Positions 14,101-23,936 are shown, counted from the first letter of the stretch. The stretch is 64,000 nucleotides of DNA from Ulota crispa (GCA_963920765.1 OY987247.1:11690471-11754470); one strand, 5' to 3'. Made by a program: numbers and translations. Notes: generated by a model from the letters alone, not told the origin.

Positions 14101-16751
14101 TGAAGTCAAAATGTGGATTTAAAGTCATATCATGTAATAAAAATGAAAAATAATAATTCAATTGATTCTTGCTTTTCTAGGTCAAAAACTCTAAAAACGT
14201 CCTAAAAAAATAAGAGAGGACGGACATGTCCGTTTGTGTCATTTGTTTTGTGCATTTGCTTGTGCTGTATGACAATCAAATCATGCCCAAAGTAACAACC
14301 ACATGTGGTCAAAGCCAATGGCACAATTGAAAACGCCAAATTCCAACTTTGCGCCCCTATAAAACCTAGGATAGTGGATTTATGTTTCATGATTTCCTCT
14401 ACAAAAGTGAAAAGAGCTAGTGTAGGGAATTCCTGCCATTTTAACAATATCAACCGATTATTCTGCTTGTGTAGAGCATATTTGAATGTAGCTAATTTAC
14501 CGGTCACAATTTTTATGTTCCGAAAGGATCCAGAAAGCAGGTGGTGAGCTGGGCAGTGCGGCTGAAGATTTGTTTGGGCATTGCTCGTGGCTTGCATTAT
14601 CTGCATGCGCTTGCACACCCTAGAGTCATCCACCGAGACATCAAGGCCAGCAACATTTTGTTAGACAGGAATATGGAACCCAAGATTGCGGACTTTGGTT
14701 TGGCACTGTTATTCCCAGATGAACAAAGCCATATCATGACTATTCATGTTGCAGGGACCAAGTAAGCATCTTCACCTCTGTTTCTCAAGGACATAAATTT
14801 TACAAATTAACACCATATTACGTAAATTGGGAAAAACGGTACATTGTGAGACTTTCACTATTTTTGCCATTATGTGTATACTAGCATATCACAAAATAAC
14901 AAGTGTGCATTTTCTTGTATAAAAATGAAGTCTCAATGATTGCCTCCAAGAACTTCGATAATTATAACATTTGAACAATAGTTATGCCTACGTAAACTGA
15001 TGTGAGATTAAGGTGGACAGAAGGGTCCCTCTGTTTTTCCCAATTTAATTGCAACATTTTCCTGACAAGGATTGATATGTGTGTAGGGCTTTTGAACCCT
15101 CTGATCGCTGTGCGAATGATTGATCAATTTTGCAGGGGATATTTGGCACCGGAGTATGCCTCCCTTGGACAACTGAGCGACAAAGTGGATGTTTACAGCT
15201 TTGGAGTGTTGTGTTTGGAGATCATTAGTGGTCGACGGAACATTGATGAGTCATTTGCTTTAGATCAAGTGTATCTCTCCAAATGGGTATGATCTCCATC
15301 TTCACTCAAACTATGTCAAAATGAGATTGTCTGGATGACTGTCGAGTGGTAGGATTCAAAGAAAAGTTGTTTGCAATCTCCACGTGAGTTTACAAAATCC
15401 AACACTTCTCCTTTAACCTCACAAGGGATTTGCAGCGATTCTTTGACTCTCAGAGGGAAAAGTTTGACCATATCAAATTCTGTATGTATTCCCTAGTTAA
15501 ATGCATAGAAACTTGTATCTATTCCCCTGCTATCACAAAGGTGTGTCTTGTGTCTCAGTCACTTTTTCCATTATGTAGTCAACCATGGTTGTCACATTAG
15601 ACAAATTGCCTGCATGTCCACCCCATATGCCTGATTGAGCTCTCCTCCATACAAGGTAAGCAATTCAGAGTTGACTTCAGAAAATGGTAAAAAAAAAAAA
15701 GCTTACCTCATACATGCTAGTTACACATGGTTGCCAATATGAAGTTAGGATGCAGATTTAAAATCATGTTACGTAATAAAGATAAAAAAGTCACAAGTTG
15801 ATTCTTCTTTTTTTCAATCAAAAACCCTAAAATGCAACATAGGACAGACATGTGATTTGGACCGTCCACCTGCTTATCCTAATCTATCCTTTGACCAAAA
15901 TCTTACCTGAAGTAACAACCATGCAATCAACTTTCTTGCAATTGAAGAGGACCGTTTGAATATATCGATGACACGAGGTATCAAGGAAATGTTACCCCGA
16001 GTAGATTAGTTGCATTTTGTCTAGTCAGCCAATACAGCATAGTACTATCTAAACAAGCATGTCAAAGAAGGAGGCTGGGGTAAAATTATGGACATTGTGC
16101 TTCAGTCTACCCCGTTGCCCACATTGGTCTCACATGCGATTCCTTGTGTGAGTCCCACTGATACTAGAATGATACTTGTGTCTAGGTCACCTGCGTGCAA
16201 GGGTTTAGGGTTTAGGGATTAGGGTTTAGCCAGGTTTGTGAGATACTTGCAGGGGAGTGAGAGTGTGAGACCCTGGTGGCCCTGTGTCAAGTATTGAATA
16301 GTAAGTTTTGTTCTCTATCCTGCAGGCATGGCAACTGCACAAAGAAAACCGGGTACTGGAACTGGTGGATCGCACGATGCACGTGACAGAGAACGAGGAG
16401 CGCGACCTGCAACGGGTGATCAACTTGAGCCTGCTGTGCATTCAGAACGCGCCAGAAAGGAGGCCCTCCATGGCTCGCATCGTGTCGGTACTGCAGGGAG
16501 ACGCGGAGTCCGAAGTGCAGGTGGTGGGCGAGGGAATTATATCTATGGAGCAGGCGTCCAGGCTTGGACCTGGACTCCGGTCGCAGCAATCCGTGGACTA
16601 CAGGAACTACAGCGGCCTTGAGAGCGTGTCGGAGGAAGACGGCAGCAGCTCCTCCTCCGGGAAAGCGTTGCTCAAGGGCAAGTCCCCATGGGGCCCTTCG
16701 GACGTCAATCTCAGCGTCGCTGTGGAACTCAGTGCCATCCAAGCTAGGTAG
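5199..16751 (+). CDS. LRR receptor-like kinase, 17 exons (LRR-VIII-like)
   Basis: Exons assigned from GT-AG borders with matching phases: 5199-5358, 6490-6685, 7739-7810, 8458-8529, 8744-8812, 9059-9208, 9519-9587, 10231-10299, 10634-10789, 11226-11411, 11943-12004, 12402-12551, 12954-13072, 13574-13784, 14527-14761, 15136-15286, 16326-16751 (850 residues). Order of parts: signal peptide (hydrophobic [13 protein letters not shown], residues about 15-35); N-cap with paired Cys (residues 54-118); LRRs, mostly one per 69-72-bp phase-2 exon (e.g. [18 protein letters not shown]); LDGNPYC cap; transmembrane helix at about 430-454; kinase domain. The kinase looks active: GQGGYG 501-506, Lys522 in VAVK, HRD 616-618, DFG 636-638, APE 663-665. 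The tail is Ser-rich. It is predicted at the plasma membrane, phosphorylating Ser/Thr on ligand perception; the ligand is unknown. No malectin domain is seen, unlike LRR-VIII-2. ATG 5202 and 5145 are alternative starts. An alternative donor for exon 11 lies after 12031, also in phase. Confidence 0.85.
6204..6466. mobile_element. CACCATATT-type MITE, copy 3 (intron 1)
   Basis: Termini ACGCCATATTCGTTAAATTG and AATTAATGAATATGGCGT. Flanks carry AATGA on both sides, a possible target duplication. It lies 24 bp upstream of exon 2 of the receptor kinase. Confidence 0.75.
6752..7019. mobile_element. CACCATATT-type MITE, copy 4 (intron 2)
   Basis: Termini ACACCATATTCGTTAAACTG and AATTAACAAATATGACGT. 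The interior is in opposite orientation to copy 3, reading GGGACTTTC near the left end. Confidence 0.75.
7058..7429. mobile_element. hAT-type MITE, copy 1 (intron 2)
   Basis: Termini CATGGTTGTCACATTG and AAGTAACAACCATG. The 8 bp directly outside are identical on both sides (CATACAAG at 7050-7057 and 7430-7437), the target-duplication length typical of hAT transposons. Interior landmarks shared with the other copies: CCCAATTGAGCTC, ATGAAGTCAAAAC, GGTCAAAAACCCTAA. Confidence 0.88.
7858..8130. mobile_element. CACCATATT-type MITE, copy 5 (intron 3)
   Basis: Left end ACACCATGTTTGTTAGTTTG, right end AATTAACGAATATGGGGATT. The interior matches copy 4 closely. It starts 48 bp after the exon 3 donor. 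Confidence 0.7.
9788..10111. mobile_element. Mutator-like fold-back MITE (intron 7)
   Basis: Two long inverted arms start GGGAAAATTTTATAGATATC and end in the complement (GTATCCATAAAGTTTTCCC), separated by a short centre. The flanking 9-mers TTAAATATA (9779-9787) and CGAAATATA (10112-10120) agree at 7 of 9 bases, the duplication length of Mutator-type elements. A close relative is at 26740-27041. Confidence 0.75.
10855..11162. mobile_element. hAT-type MITE, copy 2 (intron 9)
   Basis: Termini CATGGTTGTCACATTA and GTGACAATCAACCATG, with an exact 8-bp target duplication ATTGAGCA at 10847-10854 and 11163-11170. The interior is homologous to copy 1. Confidence 0.88.
12093..12322. mobile_element. 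TTAA-type MITE, 230-bp subfamily copy (intron 11)
   Basis: TTAA at 12093-12096 and 12319-12322. The interior (CATTTGCTACCAGTAAGAAG; TTGTTGATTTCAAATGTAGT) is homologous to 19374-19608, which establishes the boundaries. Confidence 0.75.
12604..12889. mobile_element. Degenerate hAT-type MITE, copy 6 (intron 12)
   Basis: Ends CATAGTTATCACTTTGG and AATGTGACAATCAT resemble the hAT-type family, and the CAAGCGGACGG-like block occurs near the end, suggesting the reverse orientation. No clean 8-bp duplication is visible, so this is an older or rearranged copy. Confidence 0.5.
13123..13476. mobile_element. hAT-type MITE, copy 3 (intron 13)
   Basis: Termini CATGGTTATCACATTGGAC and AAGTAACAACCATG with exact 8-bp duplication CAGGAAAT at 13115-13122 and 13477-13484. 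It separates the P-loop exon from the VAVK exon. Confidence 0.88.
13938..14307. mobile_element. hAT-type MITE, copy 4 (intron 14)
   Basis: Starts CATGGTTGTTGCATTGGAC and ends near AAGTAACAACCACATG. The flanks share GTCAA (13930 and 14308), a decayed duplication. A 143-codon minus-strand frame over it is accidental. Confidence 0.78.
14808..15055. mobile_element. CACCATATT-type MITE, copy 6 (intron 15)
   Basis: Left end ACACCATATTACGTAAATTG is intact; the right end (TTTTTCCCAATTTAATTGCA) is eroded. Part of the interior has been replaced by unrelated sequence. Confidence 0.65.
15584..15923. mobile_element. hAT-type MITE, copy 5 (intron 16)
   Basis: Termini CATGGTTGTCACATTAGAC and AAGTAACAACCATG. 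The flanking 8-mers TAGTCAAC and CAATCAAC agree at 6 of 8 bases. Confidence 0.82.
16200..16229 (+). repeat. Short interstitial telomere-like tract
   Basis: Four TTTAGGG-like units in tandem, one degenerate (GGGATTAGGG), matching the common plant telomere unit. It lies in intron 16 of the receptor kinase, about 100 bp before the last exon. Confidence 0.6.
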
Positions 16752-16754
16752 TTA

Positions 16755-17160
16755 AGGTATTAACACCCATAAGCGTGAAACTGAGGGTTTTGGATTAGGA
16801 AAATCAATTGATAAACTTTGAAAAAATATTGTAAGTTAGCAAGAGGAAACGAAAAATATCTGCATCAATTTCTAAGTTTCAATTGCAAGCATTTGTTCAC
16901 AAAGATTTTTTAAAGTCCTAAATCATTGAAAATGTATAATTGTGTGTAGCAGATGCTAAAAACAACAATGGGGCACTCAAAACTGTCATGCAAGTCACCT
17001 ACAACCATCACTTTGTCATCTACAACAATTGCTTTGTCACCCATAACCATCACTTAAGTACCCATAATCAATTTTTTTAATACTTGTAAGTCACTGACAA
17101 CCTGACACAGGCATAGATCACGCCCCATGGACACAGTGGTGCTTATGGGTGATGCTACGT
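16755..17160. mobile_element. CACCCATAAGC-type MITE, copy 1 (3' flank of receptor kinase)
   Basis: Termini AGGTATTAACACCCATAAGC and GCTTATGGGTGATGCTACGT, with TA on both outer sides. Homologous copies are at 36662-37057 and 57316-57625. It begins three bases after the receptor-kinase stop codon (TAG 16749-16751), so any 3' UTR runs into it. Confidence 0.72.
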
Positions 17161-17416
17161 TAGTACATTGGTGGACCTCAATAAGGCTAAACATTAACAC
17201 TGTTAAGGAGAGCAAGGATATCACCTTTGGGTCGCTTTACACATGAAGTCAAGGCCATGAAAACTTGGGGCCATGTCAACGATACGAATGGCCTCAAGAA
17301 CAGTCCCAAGCATCATTCATCATAACAAGAGTATGTTGAGGGCACATCTCTTGTGTACATTGGCCCCACAGGCCCTTGGTTGGAAGCTTTTGAAATTTTT
17401 AGTAATTCGAGAACAA

Positions 17417-17532
17417 AGAAAGAGATCAAGTAGAGTAGTTGAGAAAGAAAGAGATCAAGTAGAGTAGTTGAGAAAGAAAGAGATCAAGTAGAGTAGTTGA
17501 GAAAGAAAGAGATCAAGTAGAGTAGTTGAGAT
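17417..17532 (+). repeat. 29-bp minisatellite, four copies
   Basis: AGAGATCAAGTAGAGTAGTT recurs at 17421, 17450, 17479 and 17508, giving a 29-bp period. The copies are almost identical, so the array is young. Confidence 0.85.
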
Positions 17533-18047
17533 TTCTATGCCACCTTATGATGTTGAACATTTGTGATTCAAGAAATAACACTGGAAACATGATCGATGTT
17601 ATTTTACCAAATTTTTAATGTTTCTGAATGAGGGCGCTCTAGTCTAGTGCTGAACAGGAGGACCCCCAGTCCTGGTTTCAAGTGTTCACTTACATTTGAT
17701 TCTAGTTGCCACATCATCAAAGGTCCAAATCCCAAGACAAGATGTAGATTGGAGATCGGTGATTTCAAATGACACTCACAAGCTAGGCTTGCTCTCCCAC
17801 ATATACTGTAATAGCCCTTTTCTGTAGTATCCAAATGCTACTATCGTGAAACTCCTGCTCTTCCAAGAGGTAGAGGTCTACATCAGATTCTCTGCTTGAC
17901 CTTCCGATTGGTGCTCGGGGTACATGAAGAGATTCCACATACACTACGACGGTGGTACCATCTTTGTTGGCATGGTTTCAAGTTCTCGGTGTTTGGGCAG
18001 TTGAAAGGAAAAAGCTCCTCAAATTTTAAACTACTGCAAGTGGGCAA
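17533..18047. other. Spacer, no gene seen
   Basis: No splice-compatible coding block or repeat was recognised. Confidence 0.4.
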
Positions 18048-18839
18048 TAGTGGGTGTCAAACCTGGCTATTTCCCATCCGACAAGCTCGGTCCAACTCAC
18101 AACTCAACCATTTTTTGAAGTTGTAAAGCATGATAACTTCATCACCCACCTCTAGAGGTGCTTGAAAACTTAAATTAGTTATGGCCTCTCTTTATAAAAG
18201 TTATCAAGTGATCTTGTAACTCTCTTCTAGAGGGAAACTGTGATACTAAAAAGGGAGGGTGTGATACTAAAAAGGGAGAGTGTGATACTAAAAAGGGAGG
18301 TTGTGATATTAAAAAGGGAGAGTGTGATACTAAAAAGGGAGGTTGTGATATTAAAGAGGAAGGGTGTGACATTAAAGAGGGAGGGTGTGATATTAAAGAG
18401 GGAGGGTCTGATATTAAAGAGGGAGGGTGTAACATTAAAGATCTTAGTGTTATTACTAATCATACTACTAAAATTTAAATTACCTCTGTGATATCACACC
18501 CTAACCTCTTTAATATCACATCCTCCCTCTTTAATATCACACCCTCCCTCTTTAATATCACACCCCCCCCTCTTTAATATCACACCCTCCCTCTTTAATA
18601 TCACACCCTCCCTCTTTAATATCACATCCTCCCTCTTTAATGTCACACATCAATCTTTGTGACATTATCCCATACATAAGTTATGAAAACTTACTCAAAT
18701 TTTTATCAAGTAGTTTGTGAAGCTTTGCAAGGGTCATAACTTTGGAGAATTTAGTTCAGCCATCACCCCATAATTTTATTAAAAAATCGGGACAACGTTA
18801 TCTTGAAACCTTGAAAAATGCCAGGTTTGACACCCACTA
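18048..18839. mobile_element. Fold-back element with mirrored minisatellite arms
   Basis: The outer inverted repeat is TAGTGGGTGTCAAACCTGGC at 18048 and its complement ending at 18839. Inside, a 21-bp tandem array of about ten units (18237-18444, GTGTGATATTAAAGAGGGAG) is mirrored by about seven units in the opposite sense (18490-18648). Because 21 is a multiple of 3, the arrays give accidental repetitive reading frames on both strands. No target duplication is clear. Confidence 0.7.
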
Positions 18840-19373
18840 CTGGCTCGATTAGGGTACCCACAACTAGACCATCCGGAATGCCCAAAAAAACCCTAAAACT
18901 ACTTAAAACTTTCATTTTGAATACTTATTTTTGTACACAATATGAATCCTTAACAGTTTGGCAATGGCTTGTACGTGCATCTAGAAAATAGTAAGTCTAC
19001 ATGTTTTTGACACTTGAAAAGTAAAATTGCAACTTTCTAATGTTTTATATTTGGCATGGAAAACTCACTTATTTAAATAATCCATAACAATTAATTTTAT
19101 TACTTTATGGGCTAATACACTTTAATTATATGCACCATTCATGTTTATACAACTATAATCTTGTTTTCTCAAATTATACATAAAAAATTTGTAATCTAGA
19201 TGATTCTTTTACTTTTTATTGTTGAAATCAAATAATTCTAGAATTTCTCACAAAATCACTTGTCTAGACATGATAACATTCCTCATTTTAAAAACAATTT
19301 TGTTTTCTACTAATTTACAAGTATGAGTATGTTATTTTCAAAACATCAACACCATAGCCCTATCCACCAAGGC
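18840..19373. other. AT-rich spacer
   Basis: No gene seen. From about 19290 it is homologous to 19940-20070, the left half of a small duplicated segment. Confidence 0.45.
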
Positions 19374-19608
19374 TTAACCCCTAAACATTAGGGGGGGCAT
19401 AGTAGATACATTGCCATATATTTGACATTTGCTACCAATAAGAAATTTTAACTTGGGATCTTAAATAGCTCACTAGAACCACGTTTATCTATATTCCAAC
19501 TTCTTTGTTGATCTCAAATGTAGTAGATGTATGGATCCATTCCAAATACAAGAAAAATACCCCGTATTGTACTAGTTGCAAAGGGCCTTTTTGACGTTTA
19601 AGGGTTAA
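19374..19608. mobile_element. TTAA-type MITE, 230-bp subfamily copy with empty site nearby
   Basis: TTAA at 19374-19377 and 19605-19608. The left flank (AGCCCTATCCACCAAGGC) and right flank (GAGAAGTATCATG) are contiguous around a single TTAA at 19999-20002, where the related segment lacks the element. This is a direct demonstration of a TTAA target duplication. Confidence 0.88.
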
Positions 19609-19648
19609 TAAAGAGAAGTATCATGTGTAAGGCCAAATTAACCTCTTA

Positions 19649-19885
19649 TTAGATAAATTGGGCAAAAGTGGACATTTTGGGACTTTTGGGTTTGGCGTGA
19701 TCACCCCAAACCGAGCTCCAGCATTTTTTTTTGTACAAGTGCCATCATCTGAGAGGAAGAATTTGTGAGGGAAAAAATCTTAGTGGCTTAGATTGAATTT
19801 GCCATACTTTTGAATGTGGTTTGAGATAACTTTTTGGAGTTAAGGTGAAGTACAAAATGATACCTTTGTTTTTCCCAATTGCAAA
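19649..19885. mobile_element. CACCATATT-type MITE, copy 7
   Basis: The left end (CCTCTTATTAGATAAATTGG) and the interior match the family; the right terminus is truncated after TTTTTCCCAATT. The flanks correspond to the uninterrupted CCAAATTGCAGTTAAGCAG near 20030. Confidence 0.7.
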
Positions 19886-20631
19886 TTAGCAATCCTTTTA
19901 GGTACTCTGATTGTGCCATTGCCCAAGTATATTTAAATACATTTTTGTTTTCTACTATATTTTTTTCAAAACATTATCATAGCCCTATCTACCAGGGCTT
20001 AATAATTAGGAGAAGTATCATGGGTAACGCCAAATTGCAGTTAAGCAGTCCTTTTGTAGCACCCTAATAGTGCCATCAGTTACACTTATATAAAATTGCG
20101 ACGCCGAACGAAAATCGCACAAGAACGCCAGTTTCTTCAATATTTATGCCTTCGACGGCGAGTGTGACAATATCAAGCGAGGCCGGAAGGGCGTAATTGC
20201 AGATTCCACTTGAACGCGTGGCGAACTACATGTACGTATCACCATGCGGAAATAGATGCGGAATTCGATATCATCAAGCAAGGAGCACGCTGTCGTTGAA
20301 AGTATCAACCCAGATTTTTCAGAGCACACCATTGAAATTAAACGAAAGCTCTAGACCGCCCGTGAGTGAGCACGATCATCGACCTGTCAATGCCTGAACA
20401 CTGCTCTGTCATTTGAACTGACATGATCGGTGATCAACTGGCGTGACAGCACACACCTCGAGCTGAGAATGAACACAGAATTTAAGGTGTTTTAGAGACG
20501 GTGATGTCGCAATGCAGAGTGCGTGAACCAGAGTGACAGAATCTGTGAGCTGACAATAGGAGTGAAGTGGGTGTTGACGAATGCTCATTCATCCATCTTC
20601 AATCCTTCTTAATCATTCATTTAGTTCTCTG
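19886..20631. other. Upstream region of the terpene synthase
   Basis: Contains the empty-site copy of the duplicated segment (about 19935-20075) and about 550 bp of mixed-composition sequence before the TATA box. No regulatory motif is asserted. Confidence 0.4.
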
Positions 20632-20638
20632 TATAAAT
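20632..20638 (+). promoter_or_regulatory. TATA box of the terpene synthase gene
   Basis: TATAAAT lies 233 bp before the start codon. Initiation is expected near 20660-20670, giving a leader of about 200 bp that includes a GTATGAGT repeat (about 20697-20724). Confidence 0.55.
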
Positions 20639-20864
20639 TGGCCTTTGGCTCCAGCTTTGGCTACTCATTCAATACACTTTCAGTATCCGATATATGTGTA
20701 TGAGTGTATGAGTGTATGAGTGTATCTTGTTGTTAACACATGCATTGGTATCTGAACTCCAAGTGCTGCGTGCATTAGATAACATCCAGGAATTAAATAC
20801 TAGTGGTCTCTGTTTTCTGTGTTTCTAGATTAGTACACTCTCTCATCCACATAATTACGCAGTG

Positions 20865-21985
20865 ATGGTCGCCATGGAGCTGCTAACAGATCAAAAATCA
20901 CCAACTAGAGTGGCTGCCTTGGACGATGACCAGCTTCCAACATTGCTGTCTATGATCGTAGAAGGCCTACCGCCAATGCGGCAGTCCAAGTACGTTCACG
21001 AGGCAGACAAGGCCATGAAGGAGTACGTGGAGCGTAACGGCAACATCCGTTCCTTTCACAAGTACTGTCGTGTAGGCCTTACATCTGCTAGCTATGTGCA
21101 CTGCGAAGCAATCAGCTTGGAACGCCTCGTAGCAATCTCCATATATTTTGGTATTGCTTTCCTGCTGGACGATTTCTTCGACAACGCAAACAACAGAGAG
21201 GAGGGTTTTCTGGACCAGTATGGCATCGACCACAGTGCTCGTGAGAGCCCTCAGAAAATGCAAGAATATTTCGATCATCTCAATTCGGTTTTTGCTCAAC
21301 AGCGGCCACCACGCAGTCCTGCCCCGTTGATTGAGACCATGATGTGGGAGTTGGGCAGAGACTTTTTGTCGTTGTCCAACCCAGAATGGTTCAACGCCTA
21401 CGTTGAAAGCCTCGATGAACACTACCGCACAAGTGTTAACGGCAATGCTGATATCCTAGCAGGCCGCAACTTATGCTTCGAAGAATTGGAGGCTTATACC
21501 AGCATGCGCGCAGGCGATATTGGTGGCAAGTTCATTCAGTTGGCGGCCGAGTTTGCCAGCGATACATACCTTCCAAGAGCACTGAGATCAGATCCGTTCT
21601 ACCACAAAATAACCACTGCAGCCTCTGTTCATCAAGGATTTTCAAACGACATCATGTCGTATCATAAGGAGAGCAAGTTTGAAGGAAATCCTCGCAATTT
21701 GGTCATAGTGCTCCTGAAAAGTGAAGGGCAGTCCTTTCCCTACACGGCGCGCCGAGCAATAAAGATCGTGAACCAGTATGCTCGCACTATTGTAAACATG
21801 GAGTCAGAAGCTTGGAACCCAGCTTTGCTGAATCACTTGCAGGCTAATAAATAGTTATTGCCGGCGTCATTTACTTTTGTTGCATGGACCCGCGCTACCG
21901 GCAAGCTGATGCAGTGTTTCCTGAACTGAGAGACACGACTTCCAGTTGGAAGATAGTTCCTCTTTCAGGAGTTGCAGCTGCGTGA
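20865..21985 (+). CDS. Microbial-type terpene synthase-like gene, apparent 3' frameshift
   Basis: Class I terpene synthases of this type (MTPSL) ionise isoprenyl diphosphates to make mono- or sesquiterpenes, usually in the cytosol. The continuous frame is 20865-21854 (329 residues), single exon, starting at the first ATG; a second ATG follows at 20874. Residues: Asp-rich metal site DDFFD 102-106; NDIMSYHKE 261-269, a full NSE metal site; Arg215, exactly 46 residues before the NSE, fits the pyrophosphate sensor, with Asp218 as linker. The frame stops at TAG 21852, but the -1 frame continues from 21851 to TGA 21985 and includes MDPRYRQ, the conserved RY motif expected about 80 residues after the NSE. 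One base missing from the AAA run at 21849-21851 would explain this: a recent mutation or a sequence error. No plastid transit peptide and no alpha/beta-domain are seen. The substrate is unknown. Confidence 0.85.
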
Positions 21986-22510
21986 TTTCCTTCTCACGCA
22001 GGTGGCCCATTAATTAGTGTCTATCGATCTAGTTCTAGAGCATCAAGAGTCGAACTACCTTAAACAGATCGTTAATCTAACATTATTGTGCTCTATTTCA
22101 ATCGTGGAACCAGTGATGAGTGAGCAGATATATTATGTAAAAGAGGAGCCCATTTAAAGTTTAGCTCGAGTTTCTTCTGGTCGTGTGACCACTGACTTGT
22201 TGTGATTTGTGAGGAGGTGATTGTGGAATATTTTCTGTCCTGCAAACTAGGCCTTTGAGAGTTTGAGCTACAGCAACAAGGCAAACAGCACCATTTCCGA
22301 TGGGTGCACTGCAAATCAATTATGTGAATGATGATATAAAAGCTCTTCCTTTTCTCCATTTCACGTATTTCTGAGCAACAGTGCCTAGAAGTACGACACT
22401 TGCTTCTACATTGCCATGTTATCTTTTTATGTGTTGTTTTGAATGTTTCTCTTTGGGAAGAAAATAAGAGTAGGTCTTTCTTATGGGCTGATGACGTTCT
22501 TTGAGTGTAG
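21986..22510. other. 3' flank of the terpene synthase
   Basis: Likely 3' UTR and spacer. A minus-strand open stretch at 22093-22359 has no family signature. Confidence 0.4.
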
Positions 22511-22837
22511 CATCATATTCATTAAAAGGGTACAACTCTTACAAATTGGCACTTTTGGTTTGGTTTGGTTTTTTTTTTTTTTCCTTTTTTTTTTCTGAGA
22601 ACGTCACATACTCACATTCATTGAATTTGGTATCCACTGACTTGTTTCAATGAAATGAAATGAGATAAGTATCATTTAGAAATATGCTCTTTTGAACAGA
22701 AAGTCTAGAATTTTGGACAAAAGTTTTATTAAGCAAGTTTCAAGCGACCTCTTTAATTGAATTAAAGGGGACTTTTTGGATTCAAGTGAAAAACAAATGA
22801 GAACCAATGGTTTTCCCCTTTTAGTGAATATGGTGTT
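22511..22837. mobile_element. CACCATATT-type MITE, divergent copy
   Basis: Termini ATCATATTCATTAAAAGGG and CCCCTTTTAGTGAATATGGT are complementary and match the family ends, but the interior is largely different. Confidence 0.5.
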
Positions 22838-23936
22838 GGATACTTAAAGCATCAAAAGGAAAGCTTTAGTTCATTTCCAAGGCGAATTAGTTGTGTAAGA
22901 TTAGGGTTTGGGGATTTTGGGGCAATGGAGTCAAGCAAGAAAATTTGCGTAAATCAGGAGTATAGATTCTTTTCAGCAAGTTCATACATTTCTAAGTAAC
23001 CATTTTAGGCCAGACATTACTTTTCTTATCTAGCATTGTGCAAAAAATACACTCTATTTTTAGGTTTTGCATAAGCTAATACTTAGTAGTCACTTGTTGA
23101 AGTCCAAGATCATAAACCCACTCATCTTTGTTTCTTCTAAATGTCCTTTAGATTGATCAAGACTTGGAATTTGATGAAAACACAAGTCATTGATGTCAAA
23201 TTTGTTGTATTGACAAGATTTAGAGTGAGTGCCAAAATTGTGATTTTCAATTTTACAAACGTGTGGAAAACACAATTGGGTTAGATTGTGGTTTGAGGAT
23301 GCATGACTTGACTTGTGTTGTTTTAGGGAATTTTTGTCTCTCTAACAAGATTAAGGTTAATTGTTTTTTCTTAATTCCCTCGATTTTGCTTGTTTTTGTA
23401 AGTAGATGCTGCTAGTAACAATTTTATTTAATCACATTACATCAGGCTTATGTAACACGTCCCATAAGCAACGAGCCTTGGAATTGTGAATTAGTACATT
23501 AATAATGAGATTTTGTGTTTACAATCCCATTTACCAACCCTGATACTAAATGGCAACAACTCTAATAATTCTACAACACTCACTGACAACAAAATAATGG
23601 ATTTTGGTTACATCATGTACAAAACAAATACATCAAATTTAACCAAACCGTTTTAGAAATCTCTTGGGTTGAACTTTTAAATTCTATAAACAATAAACGT
23701 GATCTATATTATTAAGCTAATGTTGTTGGTTTGTTATGCAATAAAAACAAAATTCTCTATTAACACAAGAAGTTCAAAATTCTCTATTTCAAAAGCATTG
23801 AGTGTTTATCCCTTGTTCAAATTTGAAATTTAAAAATAAATAAAAAGAGAAAAAAGCACGGAAAGGGAGGTGAAAAGTCACCTAAAAAATCATCATTCAA
23901 AATAGAAAGACAATGCATAGCAAGTGCAAGGCACAC
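22838..23936. other. AT-rich spacer
   Basis: No gene or repeat relationship recognised. Confidence 0.4.

Noticed and set aside
14202..14633. 143-codon minus-strand open frame
   Set aside because: It covers a hAT-type MITE and the antisense of the kinase HRD exon; it is an accidental shadow.
16287..16742. 151-codon minus-strand open frame
   Set aside because: Antisense of the last receptor-kinase exon, whose sense frame has clear kinase C-lobe motifs.
18237..18648. CRISPR-like or repeat-protein array
   Set aside because: Units are contiguous 21-bp tandem repeats without spacers, in mirrored halves, in a plant genome: a minisatellite, and the open frames follow from the 21-bp period.
20967..21422. 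151-codon minus-strand open frame
   Set aside because: Antisense of the terpene synthase coding sequence.
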